In this document: piece by piece, positions 48,000 to 61,620 of the stretch
How the letters are laid out: the number at the start of each line of letters is the position of its first letter
Numbering within the stretch: position 1 is the stretch's first letter
Assembly: GCA_947623455.1 (NCBI GenBank)
Contig: OX392538.1
Span: 28,333,001-28,397,000 of the forward strand
DNA from: Mimachlamys varia
Taxonomy: Eukaryota; Mollusca; Bivalvia; Pectinida; Pectinidae
Direction: 5' to 3'
Length of the DNA: 64,000 nucleotides
Translations under genes and position numbers: made by a program
Notes under the pieces: generated by a model
What the model was told of the DNA's origin: nothing
Seen by the model: only the letters and a program-made list of their open reading frames with translations
The model's database searches: none

Positions 48000-48260
48000 T
48001 TGCGTAAGTCAGATTTACGAAATACTAATGGTTTCACAAAAACTCACTTACGAACGTTCGTAAGTTACGCAAAAACCTTGCGTAACTTTACGCCATCTCC
48101 ACCCTGCCGTACGTTACGAGAGAAAATGGCGTCGTATCGTCTACTCACGCTTCGATTGTGTTTCATTTCCATACTGAGGCTAACAATCTCAGTGAGAGAG
48201 AATCTTGTTGATAATTAAGTGGGGAAGTTCTGAACTAAGCATGTGAGGTACAGAAATAAA
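48000..48260. repeat. Palindromic TTACGAACGTTCGTAA block
   Basis: Contains ACTTACGAACGTTCGTAAGT near 48047-48066, and GTTACGCAAAAACCTTGCGTAAC. A 30-codon reading (ATGGCGTCGTATCG...) follows at 48126 without domain support. Confidence 0.5.
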
Positions 48261-49119
48261 GCTCATCTCTGAAAAAGTCGGCCGGCCATGACAGTCATGT
48301 TTGTTTTGGATGCTTTATAATAGTAAAACCGAAATCCGGGTATATTTTTTTGGACAAAAATCCTTATTTTGTTTGGAAAAATCCTTATTTTATCAAGGTT
48401 TTAATAATTTTAAATGTATTTATTTATATTATTTAACAAAAAGTTAAATTGATTTAATTCTGTTTAAAGAAAAAAACAACTATATGTGATATTCAAGATA
48501 AGATAGCTCAAGATGTCAGGCTAGCAGATTTTTTTCCGGATTATTTAAATACAGAATTAATTAAGGAACAATAGCAACCGAAATTTAACACACATTAGTA
48601 TGTATGTGCTTGTAATTTCGGTCACTAGTTTTTACTTATTAAACTCTGTGAATAGAATAGAACAGTATTAATTTGAAGTTGAATCGGATTTTTCTCATAT
48701 TATCAATATATAAGTCCATCACCTACATAGGTATCTATTGTTTCATCCGTACCTCCCCGTTAATTTTTTCTTCTATATTCACTTCGGCGACGGAAGAGGT
48801 GTGGAAGTGAGAGGCTGGGCACATTTATGTTTGCGATACGAATATTTCGTTTTCGGAAAGTACCATCTTCCATTTCCGTAGGTATGGAAAGACGTTCAAG
48901 GTAGAATAACTCCAGCGTAGTTCTGTACAGTAGTGTACATTTAAAGGTTGATGTACCTGGTTTTCATTGATATGACTGGACCACTGGCGCGAGAACATTT
49001 GTTACAGCTAGTTTGGGACCTAAACTAAGGGGTAAAGAATAATTTTACAGTTTTTTGGGGATCGAACTTAACCCCCTCAGAATTGTAAAATTACTCTTCG
49101 TAGTCTATCAAACATGTCG

Positions 49120-49165
49120 TAACTTTTTCGTAAATGTTTACGAACGTTCTTAAGTTACGAAGCTT
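49120..49165. repeat. Palindromic element remnant
   Basis: AATGTTTACGAACGTTCTTA and GTTACGAAGCTTAGTGAAAC; the latter is the reverse complement of a block at 47490-47512. Confidence 0.5.
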
Positions 49166-49799
49166 AGTGAAACGGTTCCTTGACTGATAGGGTAGATGGC
49201 TTCATTACAAAAAAGGGTTGAACGCCCCTGCTCTCTCTAAAACAAAATAAAATTCATCCATCGTTGACATACCTAAGCAATGCCTGTTCCCTCATCATTT
49301 AAAACTTGGTGACAAATGTTATCGTTCATACGTCGAAACAGTTATTTTTGAACACTTTAAGCCATATTTAGTCAGAACTATCTGCTCAAATAGTTGGGTA
49401 ACAAAATGATGATCAGCAAATTTTAGCAATAACTGTTGTAACCAGTATTGAATCGTTACTTAAACTTGCCAGCTGAACATAGACAAGGAATGGTCCTGAA
49501 TGCTTTTTAATGTGCGGTGCATTATGCCAACTTTAATATCATGTACTAGTATTTAATATTTTGCATTGGCGGAGTTGTTGACGGCTATGTCCTTGTTTTC
49601 CGTTATACCTAGTACAGGTCCTTGGTTAAGCCTACAGTAGAGAGAAAATTTGTCGTATAGTCATACTTACATTATCCATGAGAACATTTTACACAGGTAA
49701 GATCAACTTTACTGTCACGCACAGATTAAACTGTTTCGGAAATGTATTGCCAGCGAAATAAGCGCAAATTTCCACACCGAAAAGTATTTCACTTTTACA

Positions 49800-50170
49800 G
49801 TACTTTCTTCAAACTACACATATTTATACAAAATCAAAATATATTTGATGAGTTCGAGTTTCAGGGAATCGGGTCAAGGTCAAGTTCACTGTTGCTTTAT
49901 TTGGAAAATAATTATCAGCACTTTCGTAATGGATTTTCATGAAACAGCACAAACTTATACATACAGTGCTAAAATATCTTTGACAAGTTTAAGTTTCAGG
50001 GTTGTCAGGTCAAAGTCAAAGTCACTGTTGCTATTTAAGACAATAATTTTCAGCACTGTTGTGTCTTTGTTTCTTCATTGATTTTCACCAACTCCATACA
50101 CATGTAAAAGATCAACATTTGTTGGACGAGTTCGAGTTTCAGGGTTGTTCGATCAAGTTAAATCAAAATT
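49800..50170. repeat. Tandem repeat, about 150-bp unit, 2.5 copies
   Basis: Recurring GAGTTCGAGTTTCAGGG, GTCAAAGTCAAAGTCACTGT and TTTCAGCACTGTTGTG / ATCAGCACTTTCGTAATGG. No gene; ORFs here are repeat by-products. Confidence 0.7.
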
Positions 50171-52500
50171 GGCATAAATATATTGTTTATATCGGCTTAT
50201 TGTATATGTAGAACGGTTGAGAATGTAGGCAATGTGAGGGGAAAACGAGCTCGTTTCTCTGCGATTATGTTGCCTCATTTTAATGTTAACTCATGAACTG
50301 GTCTTTCAAACTTATTCAACCAGATATCTACTTACTTTATAAAAACTTCGAAGCTGTTTTTTCGCAAGTGCGTTTTAAGGCGATACTAACAGCTGATTGA
50401 ACTGAAAAGAAAATTCGTAAATTCTGGAATATTTGAAAAGTGTATGAAATAAATCCAGATGGTGAAAATTGGTAACATTCCATTAAATGCTATATTTTCT
50501 CAACTGATGACATAACCAGACACACAGATAATATGCTATCCCGTCATTCCACTCCCAGTTTTAACACGCGGAACAGCGTTTCTTGCATTAGTATTTAGTT
50601 AAGCCACCTTCGGCTGATACGTTCATCATTCCAGTACACTATAAGATTATGTTCGGTAAAGCTTGTTCAAATAAAAATCATCATAATTAAAAAAAAAATA
50701 TATTGCAGTTGGAAGGTTTAAACCTAGATTGGAGAAAAACTGGAATAAATTATTACTTTTTAATGATGATTTAACATGTAATCTATATATAAAAACACTA
50801 TATTTTTTTCGCAAAAATCCCGTTTGTAATAACAACACAGTTTCTAAATAAACCACCAGTTTGTCTGTCCGTCTGTCCGTGTATATTCGTTTAGGTATGT
50901 CAGTCTGTCTGTAAATGTTTACCCATGATTATCTGTCTGTGTGTCCAGCAATTAATGTGAATGTAATTCTGTCTTGTAGATAACATGTCTATGAATATTT
51001 TGAGCCGAATATCAGTGCATCTGATTAGTTTGTTCTACAGTCGTGTGTGTTTGCGCATATATTTCCATCAATATGTTGTGGACGTCGCTTGGATTTGTCT
51101 TCATACTTTGTGTGCGGGTATCATGCATTTGAAGTCATGTAGAACTAAATGAAATGTGGACTTACTTTTGTCATTTCGAATTGAATGTCATGTGGAATCG
51201 AAGTTCATTTGGAATTTAATGTGATATGGAATCGAACGTAATTGTGAATTGAACGTCACACTAAAACTGCACTGTATTACTTACTCGTTATTGATTGAAC
51301 TGGTCTCTATCACTGTAGTTAGAATATGGGGATTATTGGTGAAAATTTATTTTATTTGTTCAAAGGTAGTTTGTAGAAAGGTACATGTTTAATTTATTGA
51401 TAGAATTCTGATTATGCTAATATAATTTTTTTTCTACTATGTCCCTATATTTGATACGTAGGCAAAAGCGAAGGCAATACCAAAAGTCAACTAAACCATA
51501 ATCCGAACCCGAAATCGGTTAAACTAGTGGCAAAATATAAGCACACGGAAGATTTTAACTGAGACGACTGGAAAACCCAAAGATAATAAGACCAGGTGTT
51601 GTTTTAAGTGTACACGTCTTCTGTTTAAAAGAAGTAGATTGTGAATGTTCGTTATAGATAATTAACACAGTCTTAGTTATAAACCATGGATTGTGCAGGG
51701 ATATCCATGTATTTGCATTTTGCTTAAAATAAACTCAGTACCTTTGAAGGCACTCGACAACGTATATCGTTGCTCTCGGTTAAAACTTCCTGAACAATCA
51801 CTTTGCTGATATCAGTCTTTTTAAATTACAGATATTGTTGTACAAATAACTTTAAGTGGGCGAGGGTATGAGTTGGCCCCCGGACGAAAGTTCTAGTTTG
51901 CTTTGTGCCCATTATTTGGCAATATGAACCAGACAAAAACAATTTCACTACATCCATTGTTATACTTGTGATTTTTGTATTTCTTTCTTTTACTTAACTT
52001 TCCTGTCGCCTTGTTTAGTAATTTCTTGTTTTAGTGAGAAAGATTATTAGTTCTATTCCAAGACCGCTAGTAACGTAAAATCAGCATATAGTTGTCCAAT
52101 CGTCAGTATAGTTTGACCGGGCGGAATACCGTACATGATTCCTTTGGTATGACTTGTTTGCTGTAGTAACAGCAATATAATGTCGACATCAGTTTCGCAC
52201 TATCAAAAGGAGGCTAAGACGCACAAACAAATTAAGCACAGCTCCTATGATATTTCCATCAATTCAATTCAAGTCTGAAGGTGAAGATGTTTGAATCCCA
52301 ATTATACAGTAAATGATGAATATCACAGAGTGGGAATATTTCCTACTTAGAATAGACAAAATTTTATCAAAAGCGTTATTCCCCTTAATTAGCTATAATA
52401 ACTTTCCCCTTAAAGGGAGAACATATTACCAAGGGGAACAAATTATTTTAAAAATCCCTCATTGCATTGCCATCGTTGCAGGAAAAAGACCTTAATATTA
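50171..52500. other. Intergenic, repeats only
   Basis: No gene seen. A GTCT/TGTC microsatellite lies near 50862-50910. Degenerate 27-bp phrases ATGTGGAATCGAACGT occur at 51180-51260. A Penelope-tail-like fragment (AACCATAATCCGAACCCGAA, AAACTAGTGGCAAAATATAA) lies at 51460-51610. Confidence 0.5.
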
Positions 52501-52700
52501 TAGGGAAAAAAATCAGAGAATACCAAAGCGTCAACAAAACCATAGTCCGAACTCAAAATCGATGAAACTAGGGGCAAAATAGGAACAGAGGAAATATTAA
52601 CATGGAGACTCTCGTAAAAGCACAGAGTATAACACCAGGTGTCCCGGAAAAGTAAGCAACTTCTGCTTCATCGACGACACCCGCCATGTCAGAATCAGTA
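52500..52700 (-). mobile_element. Penelope-like 3' tail fragment
   Basis: AAACCATAGTCCGAACTCAA, CGATGAAACTAGGGGCAAAA, GTAAGCAACTTCTGCTTCAT and CGACGACACCCGCCATGT are the reverse complement of the tails at 22610 and 47090. Confidence 0.65.
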
Positions 52701-53402
52701 CATGTTTTTTGTTACATTGATAAGTTTCCCCTTTACGGCCCCACCGTGGTCCATGTAGTATCCTTTTCTCGTTGGGATTACTCTGACCAATTTTAAAATG
52801 AAGCAAAAAATGTACAAATTTAGGCACAAGAAATTGGTTTAGTTTAATTTTATTAGGTTTTACGTACTATAAGTACATGTAGCTAGTGGCATTCAGGGAC
52901 GACCTCTCGATATTTGCAATGTGAGTGTGTGTGTTGATTGTTTGTGTGACTATGGACCACGATTGACGATAAACCATCAGAGATACCTGTTCCGATTTAC
53001 CGGTACAATTGAACGCAGGTATTTGTACCATGTCTGGTGCCTCATGGAATTACTTCAAATATGGCGTTAAAAAGCGTCTCTTTCTGGACTGTCACCAGAT
53101 ACGGCATTACCAAAGGGAAGTCAATCATACGGGAAATTTACAAAAACGTACACACATGAATGTTTGACCTATGATACATGGCGATCAGCGCGGAATTTAG
53201 TCAAACAGGTTGGATTATTTATTCTCAAGATAGTTTTAGATTAAAAAAAATCAATAAAACTGTAAAAAAATATATTTGGAAGTAACTTTTCAGCAAAAAT
53301 ATATAACCTTAACAAACAATCCCAATCGTTCAAATTCGTATCCATACCAAGTCTTTACTACTAAAAGCGAGTATAGGAAAGTAAATTGATTTCATATGCA
53401 TC

Positions 53403-53815
53403 ATGAATTACAAGTTATGTTTGTATCTAAATATATACCACATAACAGATTCAGGAATCCTGTTTACAACACAATATGCTAAAATGAAATATCAGCCTGC
53501 AAATCTAAACGCCCTTTCCTTGTTTAACAGTCTTTCAAAGTGGTACATGCAAACATATGACAAGATCAAAGAGGAAGATTTTGGTACCAAAACCACTTAC
53601 TTTCAAGTCGAATGCAACAACAAGTACTACAAACGTCAGGCATTACTCCTCGTGACAAAATGTTGGATTTAAAAGGAATGTACTTTGTAGCAAGTTCTCG
53701 ACCGGATCAACGTTGGGTAACAGATTGGCACAATCCGCCAGTTTATCCTTATTTTTTGAAATATTATTTAATGATATATGACTTTATATTGTATCTGAAA
53801 TCAAATGCATTATGA
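53403..53815 (+). pseudogene. Unassigned ORF fragment with possible frameshift
   Basis: Two overlapping ORFs in different frames: 53403-53672 (KYQPANLNALSLFNSLSKWY, KIKEEDFGTKTTYFQVECNN) and 53612-53815 (GITPRDKMLDLKGMYFVASS, RPDQRWVTDWHNPP). The residue composition looks protein-like across the junction near 53640, which suggests a frameshifted or spliced fragment. I do not recognise the family. Confidence 0.25.
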
Positions 53816-53819
53816 ATGA

Positions 53820-56330
53820 ACAGAATAGTCAGGATTTGTCCTTTATACCAGTTGTTCTTTTTGCATGCTTCCGAAGAGGCGGCTACAGGTTTTTGATAAA
53901 CGTTCCCTTCCAAAGCTTCCCCTCGACACAGCATGATTTCCGCGAAGAGGAAACATAGCAGGACATATCAAAGCGTCATGAAAACACTCAAAATTAAATG
54001 ATTTTGGCCACGATTTTGAAAATCTTGTAAAAAGTGATGATACTTGTAGCACATTTCAATAAATATTGATTAGCCCATCAACGAGCGTTCGATTGTGTCC
54101 CAGGATCTAAATATTGGCAGTCAAAAATGACCGTTCCCGACTGGCGAGAATTTTAATAAGCTGACAGGTCACGTGGTACCTGTGACGTCATTGAAGCACA
54201 ACTGATCGACTCAGGTAAACTTATCAGTGGTGCATTTACGAAGAAAGTTTAGTAGAAAAAAAAACGCCTATTGTTGTCGACATGTAAGTCGATCTTGGTT
54301 GTTGTTTAATTCTTTTGATTAAAGAATAAAACATCTTGAAAAAAGTATAGTTATGTAATTGTAAACTTAAAAAAGGAAATAGGAAATGTTATTTACAAAC
54401 ATCGTGATGTTAGTGTGTATTACACATTCGCATCTTGCTAACAATAATCCTTCTACAAAGGACCACGGACTTATAAAGTCTGTGAAAGGATTACATGATT
54501 GTTATAGACACTTTACATATTGGTTTTATAGCTAGTATATGAATACAGTTGCAACAGACACGCAAAGAGCTGTTGTGAGTCATTTTCTTGAGATCGCAAG
54601 TTTTTCAAAACATTTTATTGTATTGACTTTATTTAGCTGGAACTGAATTAAAACAGCATACAGTGCTGATTCATGAATATGTGTTCCAACTTGTACCCAC
54701 AACATGTAAAATTTGCAAACACCAAATCTTCCTTGAATGCAGATATATAGTGTCCGGTAATATACTCCGTGTTTGATCTTGGTGATTTTAAAATCATGTG
54801 GTTTGCTAATACAAACTATTTACGCTGTACAATAAAAATAAAATCGTTAGGACTTCAGAAGTAGTATATATCATTACGTCAACATTACAGTATGATTTCT
54901 GGAGATAATGAAGTAAATAAAATCACGGCGAGTTTATGTTTAAGTGTCCGGCAAACCCCACCATTCTATAACATATACTGTACAAGTATATGGTAATAGT
55001 ACAGCACGTACATATGGAATGCAAACACTTTCATTCAACTTTTTTTTAACTTTGCACGTAACGAAACAATATCTGCCTAGCATCAATAAAGCAGACAACA
55101 TTGTCACAAATTAATGTTAAAACATGACAGTGTATTTAGTATTGGTGTTAAATTGAAATAGTGTTGAAAATGCGGACTGAAATCGGTTTGCAAGAACAAC
55201 AGACTCTTCCCGACTTTTTTTTTTTACTTAATTCAGTTCCACACCAGTCAATTGGTGTGAAATAATTAAAGATTTTCCAAGGATTAAGTCCGAAATAATG
55301 AAAAAAATTGCTTTCCTACGATTACTGCATGCGTTTTTTCAGCATCTCTTTGTCACCCAGTTTTGGGTTGAAGTGGTTGCAGTTTGAAATAATTACTCTA
55401 AAGCCTAGCGCAGAAGTATACTGCGTCATATTCTTTAAATTGTACTAAAACAGAAATCTTAATATACTTGAAATTATAGGATTCAAATCATCGGACGAGT
55501 TTAAATCTTGTTTTTAATCCAGTTTTCGTATATAAGATCTGAACAATTTTGGGTTAATATCATAAAGATGAAGTGTGTCACATTAACGCATCTACAATTC
55601 TTCGATCCGCACCTGAGAATATATCATCAATCCAGGGACACATATACGTCCCTGAAAAATCCAATGACAAAATGTTTATGTTGATATTTTAAAATATGCA
55701 ATTATTACAAAAAAACCGTCATAGTATCAGCATCACCATTTTTACAAAAATAATAAAACTTAAAAATCCAGCAATTTCAGAAAATCGTAAATATATTATA
55801 TATATAACCTAATTCTGTTGAAAACGCCTTTAATCTTTTTTAAAAAACAGTTTTTCCCCCAACACTAGGGACGGCTAGGGATAAAAAGAATTTTGCTAGA
55901 TCACAGTCTCTAAGTTTTGAGTTACTGAGACATCACGGACTAGATTCGAATTGAATGCAGTTTATGCAAAAATCGGAATTAGATCAGTTTTATTTTTCTG
56001 ACAAGAGCATTAATGACGATTGATAATGTTAAACACACAACATGTATTGGTTGCTGTCATTACTTACACCAAGGATCTAGATAATGAGTCCATGCTTACA
56101 CTTGCATATCATACATAAATATGTAATGGGCGTGTCAGAATAGGTACAGGTATTGGATACGTTGTGCCTCAATTACGTCACACATCACATGACCTAGAAT
56201 CCCTGTCAAAATACAAATGGGGCGTCACCTAGCCTGTCCATTTTACAGACACCGAGGGAGATTGGGTATCGGTCGCTACACGTTTTGTTGCATCAAATGA
56301 GATTAAAATATGAAATTTATGAAAAATATC
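53820..56330. other. Intergenic, nothing recognised
   Basis: AT-rich, scattered short ORFs without motifs or splice support. Confidence 0.5.
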
Positions 56331-56339
56331 GGCCAAAAT

Positions 56340-56880
56340 CCTTCAATTAAAGTAATAGCGAAACATTAACAAAAGAAATATTAACCCAGACAATGCTTGA
56401 TAAAACCAAAAAAAATATAAACAGGTGTGTCGGAATAGTTAATGTTGTCTGCTTCTTAGACATCAACCGCCAAGAATAAATATATGTCACATCCAAGTAA
56501 ATGCCGCGTCCCATAAATAACGATTTTTTAAACGCCTCACTCACAGGGTCAAACGTTCCACCAAAGGTCACGACTGAGGCATTGTCATGGGAGACATTAA
56601 AAGCAAAATAGCAGTTAGAAAAAGAACCGTTATAATTACAAATTTAGTCGCCACTAACGAATCAATCTGGTAATTGTTTTGTAAGAAAAATCTGAATACC
56701 GCAGCATCAAGAAAACCATATTTATAACCAAAAATCAACTAAACAAATAGAAAAATGCGGACAAGGAAATTTTTACAAAGAGAAAATTGGAAATGCACAA
56801 AAAAAAACCACAACAAAAAAGCAGGTGTACCGGAAGATTAAGCTTATTAAGCTTCTTCAACTAATAATCCAGGCCTTATC
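56340..56880 (-). mobile_element. Two decayed Penelope-like tail fragments
   Basis: 56380-56490 (CAGGTGTGTCGGAATAGTTA, CTGCTTCTTAGACATCAACC) and 56690-56880 (AATACCGCAGCATCAAGAAA, GCAGGTGTACCGGAAGATTA) follow the order of the tails at 52500-52700 with many substitutions. Confidence 0.5.
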
Positions 56881-57434
56881 CAAGTAAAAAACATGTTCTC
56901 AAAATGAGAATTTGAGCGCTATTCTAAATCATAATAAGTTTGTATTCATAAGCAAATTCAAAAGCCTAACATTCAAGGATATAGATTTCAATGAATCCAA
57001 GACAAGTTAATACGATTGCTTTCTTATTGGTCGCTTTCCCAGCAGAGAAGTAATAACATTAAGCAGTTACGAAGACAAAGTATCTATGAAATTCGATACA
57101 ATTAAATACTTGATTCAAATATTATATCCTACACACATTTGTGTATATAACAGAAACACATAGTCGATTGTATTCGCTGATATAACAGTTATATAAGTTT
57201 TTAAGACCATAAGAAAACAAGGTGTGTTAATTTCTCTGGAGCGGTTGCTCCATATGAAAATTAATGCTCATTTTGAGGAATGTGAAGCATTGCCAATGAC
57301 ACGACCGACTAGAGTACATGACTTTGTAAGGAGATAACGTCTAATGATGAATTACATTTTCCCTTATGTTTAACCACGAATGACATGATGACGTCACAAA
57401 AGCAAATCTTAAAACAACATTTGCTTTCACAATA

Positions 57435-57780
57435 GTAATAATGATAATAATTCGAGGTCCTTATATTCCGCTTCATCACAACCTAGAGGTCGTCTCAAAG
57501 CGGTTCACAAATTATTATTCGTGGTTGAGGGCCTTAGCAATATCGTTCCCAACTCCCTAGGGAACCGATGCTGCCATTTCGGCGTTCACAGGTAGCATTC
57601 TACAATTTCTAGCACTGCTCAATCACGTACGTATTTACACATTTACAGCTGAGTGGACTGGAACAAGTGGAGTAAAGTATCTTGCTCAAGGATACAACTC
57701 AAGTGCCGTGACAAGGACCTGAACCCAAAACCCTTCGATCACGAGCTTGATGTCCTACCACTTAACCACCATTTTTCCTT
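57435..57780 (-). mobile_element. SINE-like repeat, minus orientation
   Basis: Read on the minus strand it ends with AACCGCTTTGAGACGACCTC, TAGGTTGTGATGAAGCGGAA, TATAAGGACCTCGAATTATT and an ATT/ATC-type tail (57470-57435). Its upstream part contains TATCCTTGAGCAAGATACTT and GGTTAAGTGGTAGGACATCA. This is a common invertebrate dispersed-repeat architecture. Confidence 0.6.
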
Positions 57781-59570
57781 ATACATATGAATATCATCTT
57801 TAATAATGAACACCAACTCGAGCAGGTTCGAAAATTCAACAAAATCCTACAGAAACAGGTTTTCATCGCTCCATTGAGAAAATATTTTTGCATCTGGTTA
57901 ACCTTGTTCTGTAGCATATGATGCTGTCTCTGCTCCGAAATTGTGAACCTTATATCGAGGGCTGTTTAATTTACAACAAACAAGCTTGACATCAGTACAT
58001 TAAGTCAATATATACATTGTATGTTGAGAAGCATTTTAGGGAAACACCAAATTCAACAACACCCTGTCTGACTCTGAAGTTCTGATGAGACCAATGGTGA
58101 CGATTTTGACTATTAATTTTAGCACAATGAGAAATACTCGAGCTGTCATTGCGTCTTCATAATCAAGAAAATATCCAATAAACTTGGGTTGAGTGTATGT
58201 GAATTTTTATGTTTTGAATACAAACCGGACCTTTATTTTCACAGTAAAAAGTCTTGTGAGAAGGGTTAGGCCAACAAAAATGTGTTGTTTTTTTTCTGGT
58301 AGGGTACAGTAACTCTGACCCTTAATATCCATACCTTAAACCTTTTAAAAACATTTTCAAAGAGGACTGTTAAGTCAAAAACACTCTCCTACAAAGGGAT
58401 ATGACCGAATAAGAAATACCACATTATTTATCTAGTAACCAAACAAGTACTACAGGAGACATGTACACATTTTTGTCTGGCCTTGTAGAAATTTCTTGTA
58501 ATTGACTGTGTACGTTTATCTTTAATTCCGAGGTCCTCCTCCTATTCTCTTCAGATTTTTAAAAGCAAGAAATCCATACCCATTAGGTTTTACGCAAAAA
58601 ATGGACTGTGCTAAAATAAGCGGTCATTTTTTTTCAACTAACGTTTTCTATTTAACATCTTACTTTCCTGCCCCGGAATTTCCCGTCACGATTTTATCGA
58701 TAAAATGGGGGACGTGGAATATCATGTTTCCCTATGTTGGCAAATATTTATTATCTTAGGGAATATGTTAAGGTCAGTTATATGTTGGCAAACCTGAGCT
58801 TTGTGATCAAATTTTTGCTCAAATTTTGAAGACCATTGAAATGACATACGATCGCGACATCTGATAGAAAACCTGCAGCCAGCAGCCCAAAATCTGCAAA
58901 ACATCGCGCTACATTTTATAAGCCATGGCTAATTGAGTATAAAGTTTACGCAGGTAAGCTCAAAATTAACCAATATTTGATTTTATTGATTGATTAACGA
59001 ATATTTCGTTTCATTGTGCATTGGTTTTCTTGTCACGAGCTATTTTTAGAACGTACCATTTCAATGATGTCCCTTCACATAATGTACAATCATATAAATA
59101 ATATCAGAATATCTTATGTATTTTATTATCCAATAACTGTTACATGTATCTAGGTATTGGAATTTCTAATAATTATTAATTTTAGATTAGTTATATTAGA
59201 ATGCCAAAAAGATAGCATAAGTAATTAATATATACTACCTTAATTATAAATATTTGTTAAACTATATTTATAAAACAAAGAATTAGATTTGTTCCATAAA
59301 TGTATTGATTGCTTAATAATTTTGCTGATTAAAATTTTGTAGGATTAAGAAATTGATATTGATGCTATGGTAATGATCATAATAAGATTTATAAAACCTT
59401 TTCAGAAACATTTATATGTAATTACAAATAATTTGAATTAGATATCCTATTTTTTCCTATTAGTTGTGCAGTTTCTGAAATATATTTCAAATGTTTAACC
59501 TTTCATTCAATAATCAAAAATATGAAATTTTTTTTGTTTACAAAAAGTTTTCTGAATAAGCAAATAAGAA
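57781..59570. other. Intergenic, nothing recognised
   Basis: No gene, tandem repeat or mobile-element end identified. Confidence 0.45.
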
Positions 59571-59620
59571 GAAAAAGGGAATACCGAAGCGTCCACAAAA
59601 CCATAATACGAACTCAAAAC

Positions 59621-60235
59621 CGAATATTTACATTTGCGCTGAAGTGTCACTATATAAACCAAGCGAATTCCGTTTTGGTTCATAGGATTATAACCCGAAA
59701 CGAGTATGAATATGAACATGACATGAGGGTTAAAAACATTGCTATCACGCCGAACTCTCGTTTGAACGGGAAATAATTTTATTCAACTGCTTGGCTTAAT
59801 TAAGCCCATTTAAATCAATTAATAGATAAAATCTTATTTTAACATTAAAAAAGAAGCGTCGTCAACACAAAAATAAGCTTTTTGTCAACCATTCTCTGCC
59901 ATGAAGAGGCCCCATCTCCCTGATTCTCGGAATGTGCAGAAGGCCTATCGTCCGAAAAATTGTCAGCATTATTGCCAATCTTTCACCACATACATTTAGT
60001 AGAAAGACGATTCGTGTCCCTGCCATCAGTGTGACGTCGACAAAATATATCATGCATGTTTTCGGGTTCTTATACATCGTATTATCATTTATGACCCGTA
60101 TCACAAGTAACAAACAACACGCCGCTATCAACTTTTCCCCTGGCGGACCACGTCATATTGCTCATTTTTCAAAATCAGCGGACATACTTCCGCAGTATGA
60201 CGTCATAAATACGCGATGTCATTTAAAATGGCATT
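59621..60235. repeat. About 620-bp dispersed element, copy 2
   Basis: Partner of 19670-20290. It is joined on the left to a Penelope-tail fragment (59575-59620: AATACCGAAGCGTCCACAAA, ACCATAATACGAACTCAAAA) and on the right to a minus-strand RT fragment. Confidence 0.7.
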
Positions 60236-60349
60236 GCAAAAGAAAGAAAAACGTTTCAACAATTTCATAATAAAATCCTTGTACGGTAGCTGTTTTTCGA
60301 GGTAAGAAGAGTCTGCTGTTTTATTTCAAGTTCAGAAGGCTATTTTCGA

Positions 60350-60840
60350 ACGACGTGGTCAGGAAACTTCTTGTTGTTCATAGACAACTCATCGTCGATA
60401 TATCTGAAAGTGAAATTAAAATTTTTGGCAAGGTTTTTGTTACATGTCCTGATTAGCTCTTCCACAAATTCAGCTTCGTATGAAAAATAAAGCAGCTAAG
60501 AGTTGGGCACAGTTTGTTCCAATGGGCATGCCGACAATCTGCTGGAAAATATTTCCTCTAAACTCAACAAAAATATTGTCAAAAAGGAATTCAATCATTC
60601 GTTCTATAATTATCTTCTTACCTCAGTATATTGCATCTTAGCTTTTGTTGTGTTTTTCAAAATATGCTCAAAGATAGTTCACTACCATTTATTTGCATCG
60701 CCGTCCGCATTTTGCGGAAAAGAAAGTTCTCATAACGAGAGATCGAAGACGTTCATTCTGTTTTGTGTGAGGTATGGTCGAGCAATTAGCAGCGCCAGCG
60801 ATAAAGCGTTGCTTAGAAGGATCATTGTGTACATTTGATA
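60350..60840 (-). pseudogene. Penelope-like reverse transcriptase fragment with catalytic motif
   Basis: Minus-strand reading: RLRSLVMRTFFSAKCG, then stops, IIIERMIEFLFDNIFVEFRG, NIFQQIVGMPIGTNCAQLLA, a frameshift, EAEFVEELIRTCNKNLAKN, FNFTFRYIDDELSMNNKKFP. GMPIGTNCA and RYIDD are hallmark Penelope-like RT motifs; the catalytic Asp pair is retained. Frameshifts and stops show it is dead. Confidence 0.8.
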
Positions 60841-61620
60841 TTCAATAAAGACGAGGTAGGTTAGCGTCTTGCTCTTCAACCGGTAACTTGAAAGATAGAA
60901 ATACTGAGGCATGGTTAGATGACAAACATGTTTTGAAAAATAATTCATTGTCAGATCAGATGTAAGTAATATCCTGTTTCTAGATATTGTGTTGTAATGT
61001 ATTGGTCATACAAGTTCAGATATTGTTTCTTGAACAATATAGATAAACATATATGTCAAATGGGGACGCAGGTTTAAGCCCACATTGAGGCATTACATAT
61101 AGTTAGATCTACAACGGGATGCTTTTATACACATATGTATGTAGGGTGTGCCTGCTATGGGTTCTTTGTACGGTAGTGAGTTGTCGCTTGTATTGGAATG
61201 ATCTTTGAATCGTTCGGTCAGCCTATTTATGTCGCCATTTTAAATCCCATCACTGGTGCACCACCTACACTTTTGTATGTAAATGTCACGAATAAAACCT
61301 TTAATTGTATCATACTTTTAAAATATCACGCGATTTTATTTCTTATAAAAACATTGAAAAAAAACAAAAACATACCCGAGCTGCATCAATCAAATTCATC
61401 TCGTACTAATAATTTTGACCCTTTAAGATTTATAAGCATGAGAGAAACAAACGATTAAACAAAATTGCATGTAACATTGTAATTAAGAGTATTTATTGTG
61501 AATAAGTTTCAACGGTCAAAGAAGTGAGTGGATTTATTAAAGTCGCTACTTAATCAAATCAAAATAATATATTTACACCTCTCCCCTCTTGTGCTAAGTA
61601 AACTCTGACTGCGAATATAT

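Noticed and set aside
48000..48218. 72-aa ORF beginning in palindromic repeats
   Set aside because: Overlaps the TTACGAACGTTCGTAA element and shows no domain or splice evidence.
58070..58115. CTGATGAG as a hammerhead core
   Set aside because: No GAAA at the right distance and no pairing stems.
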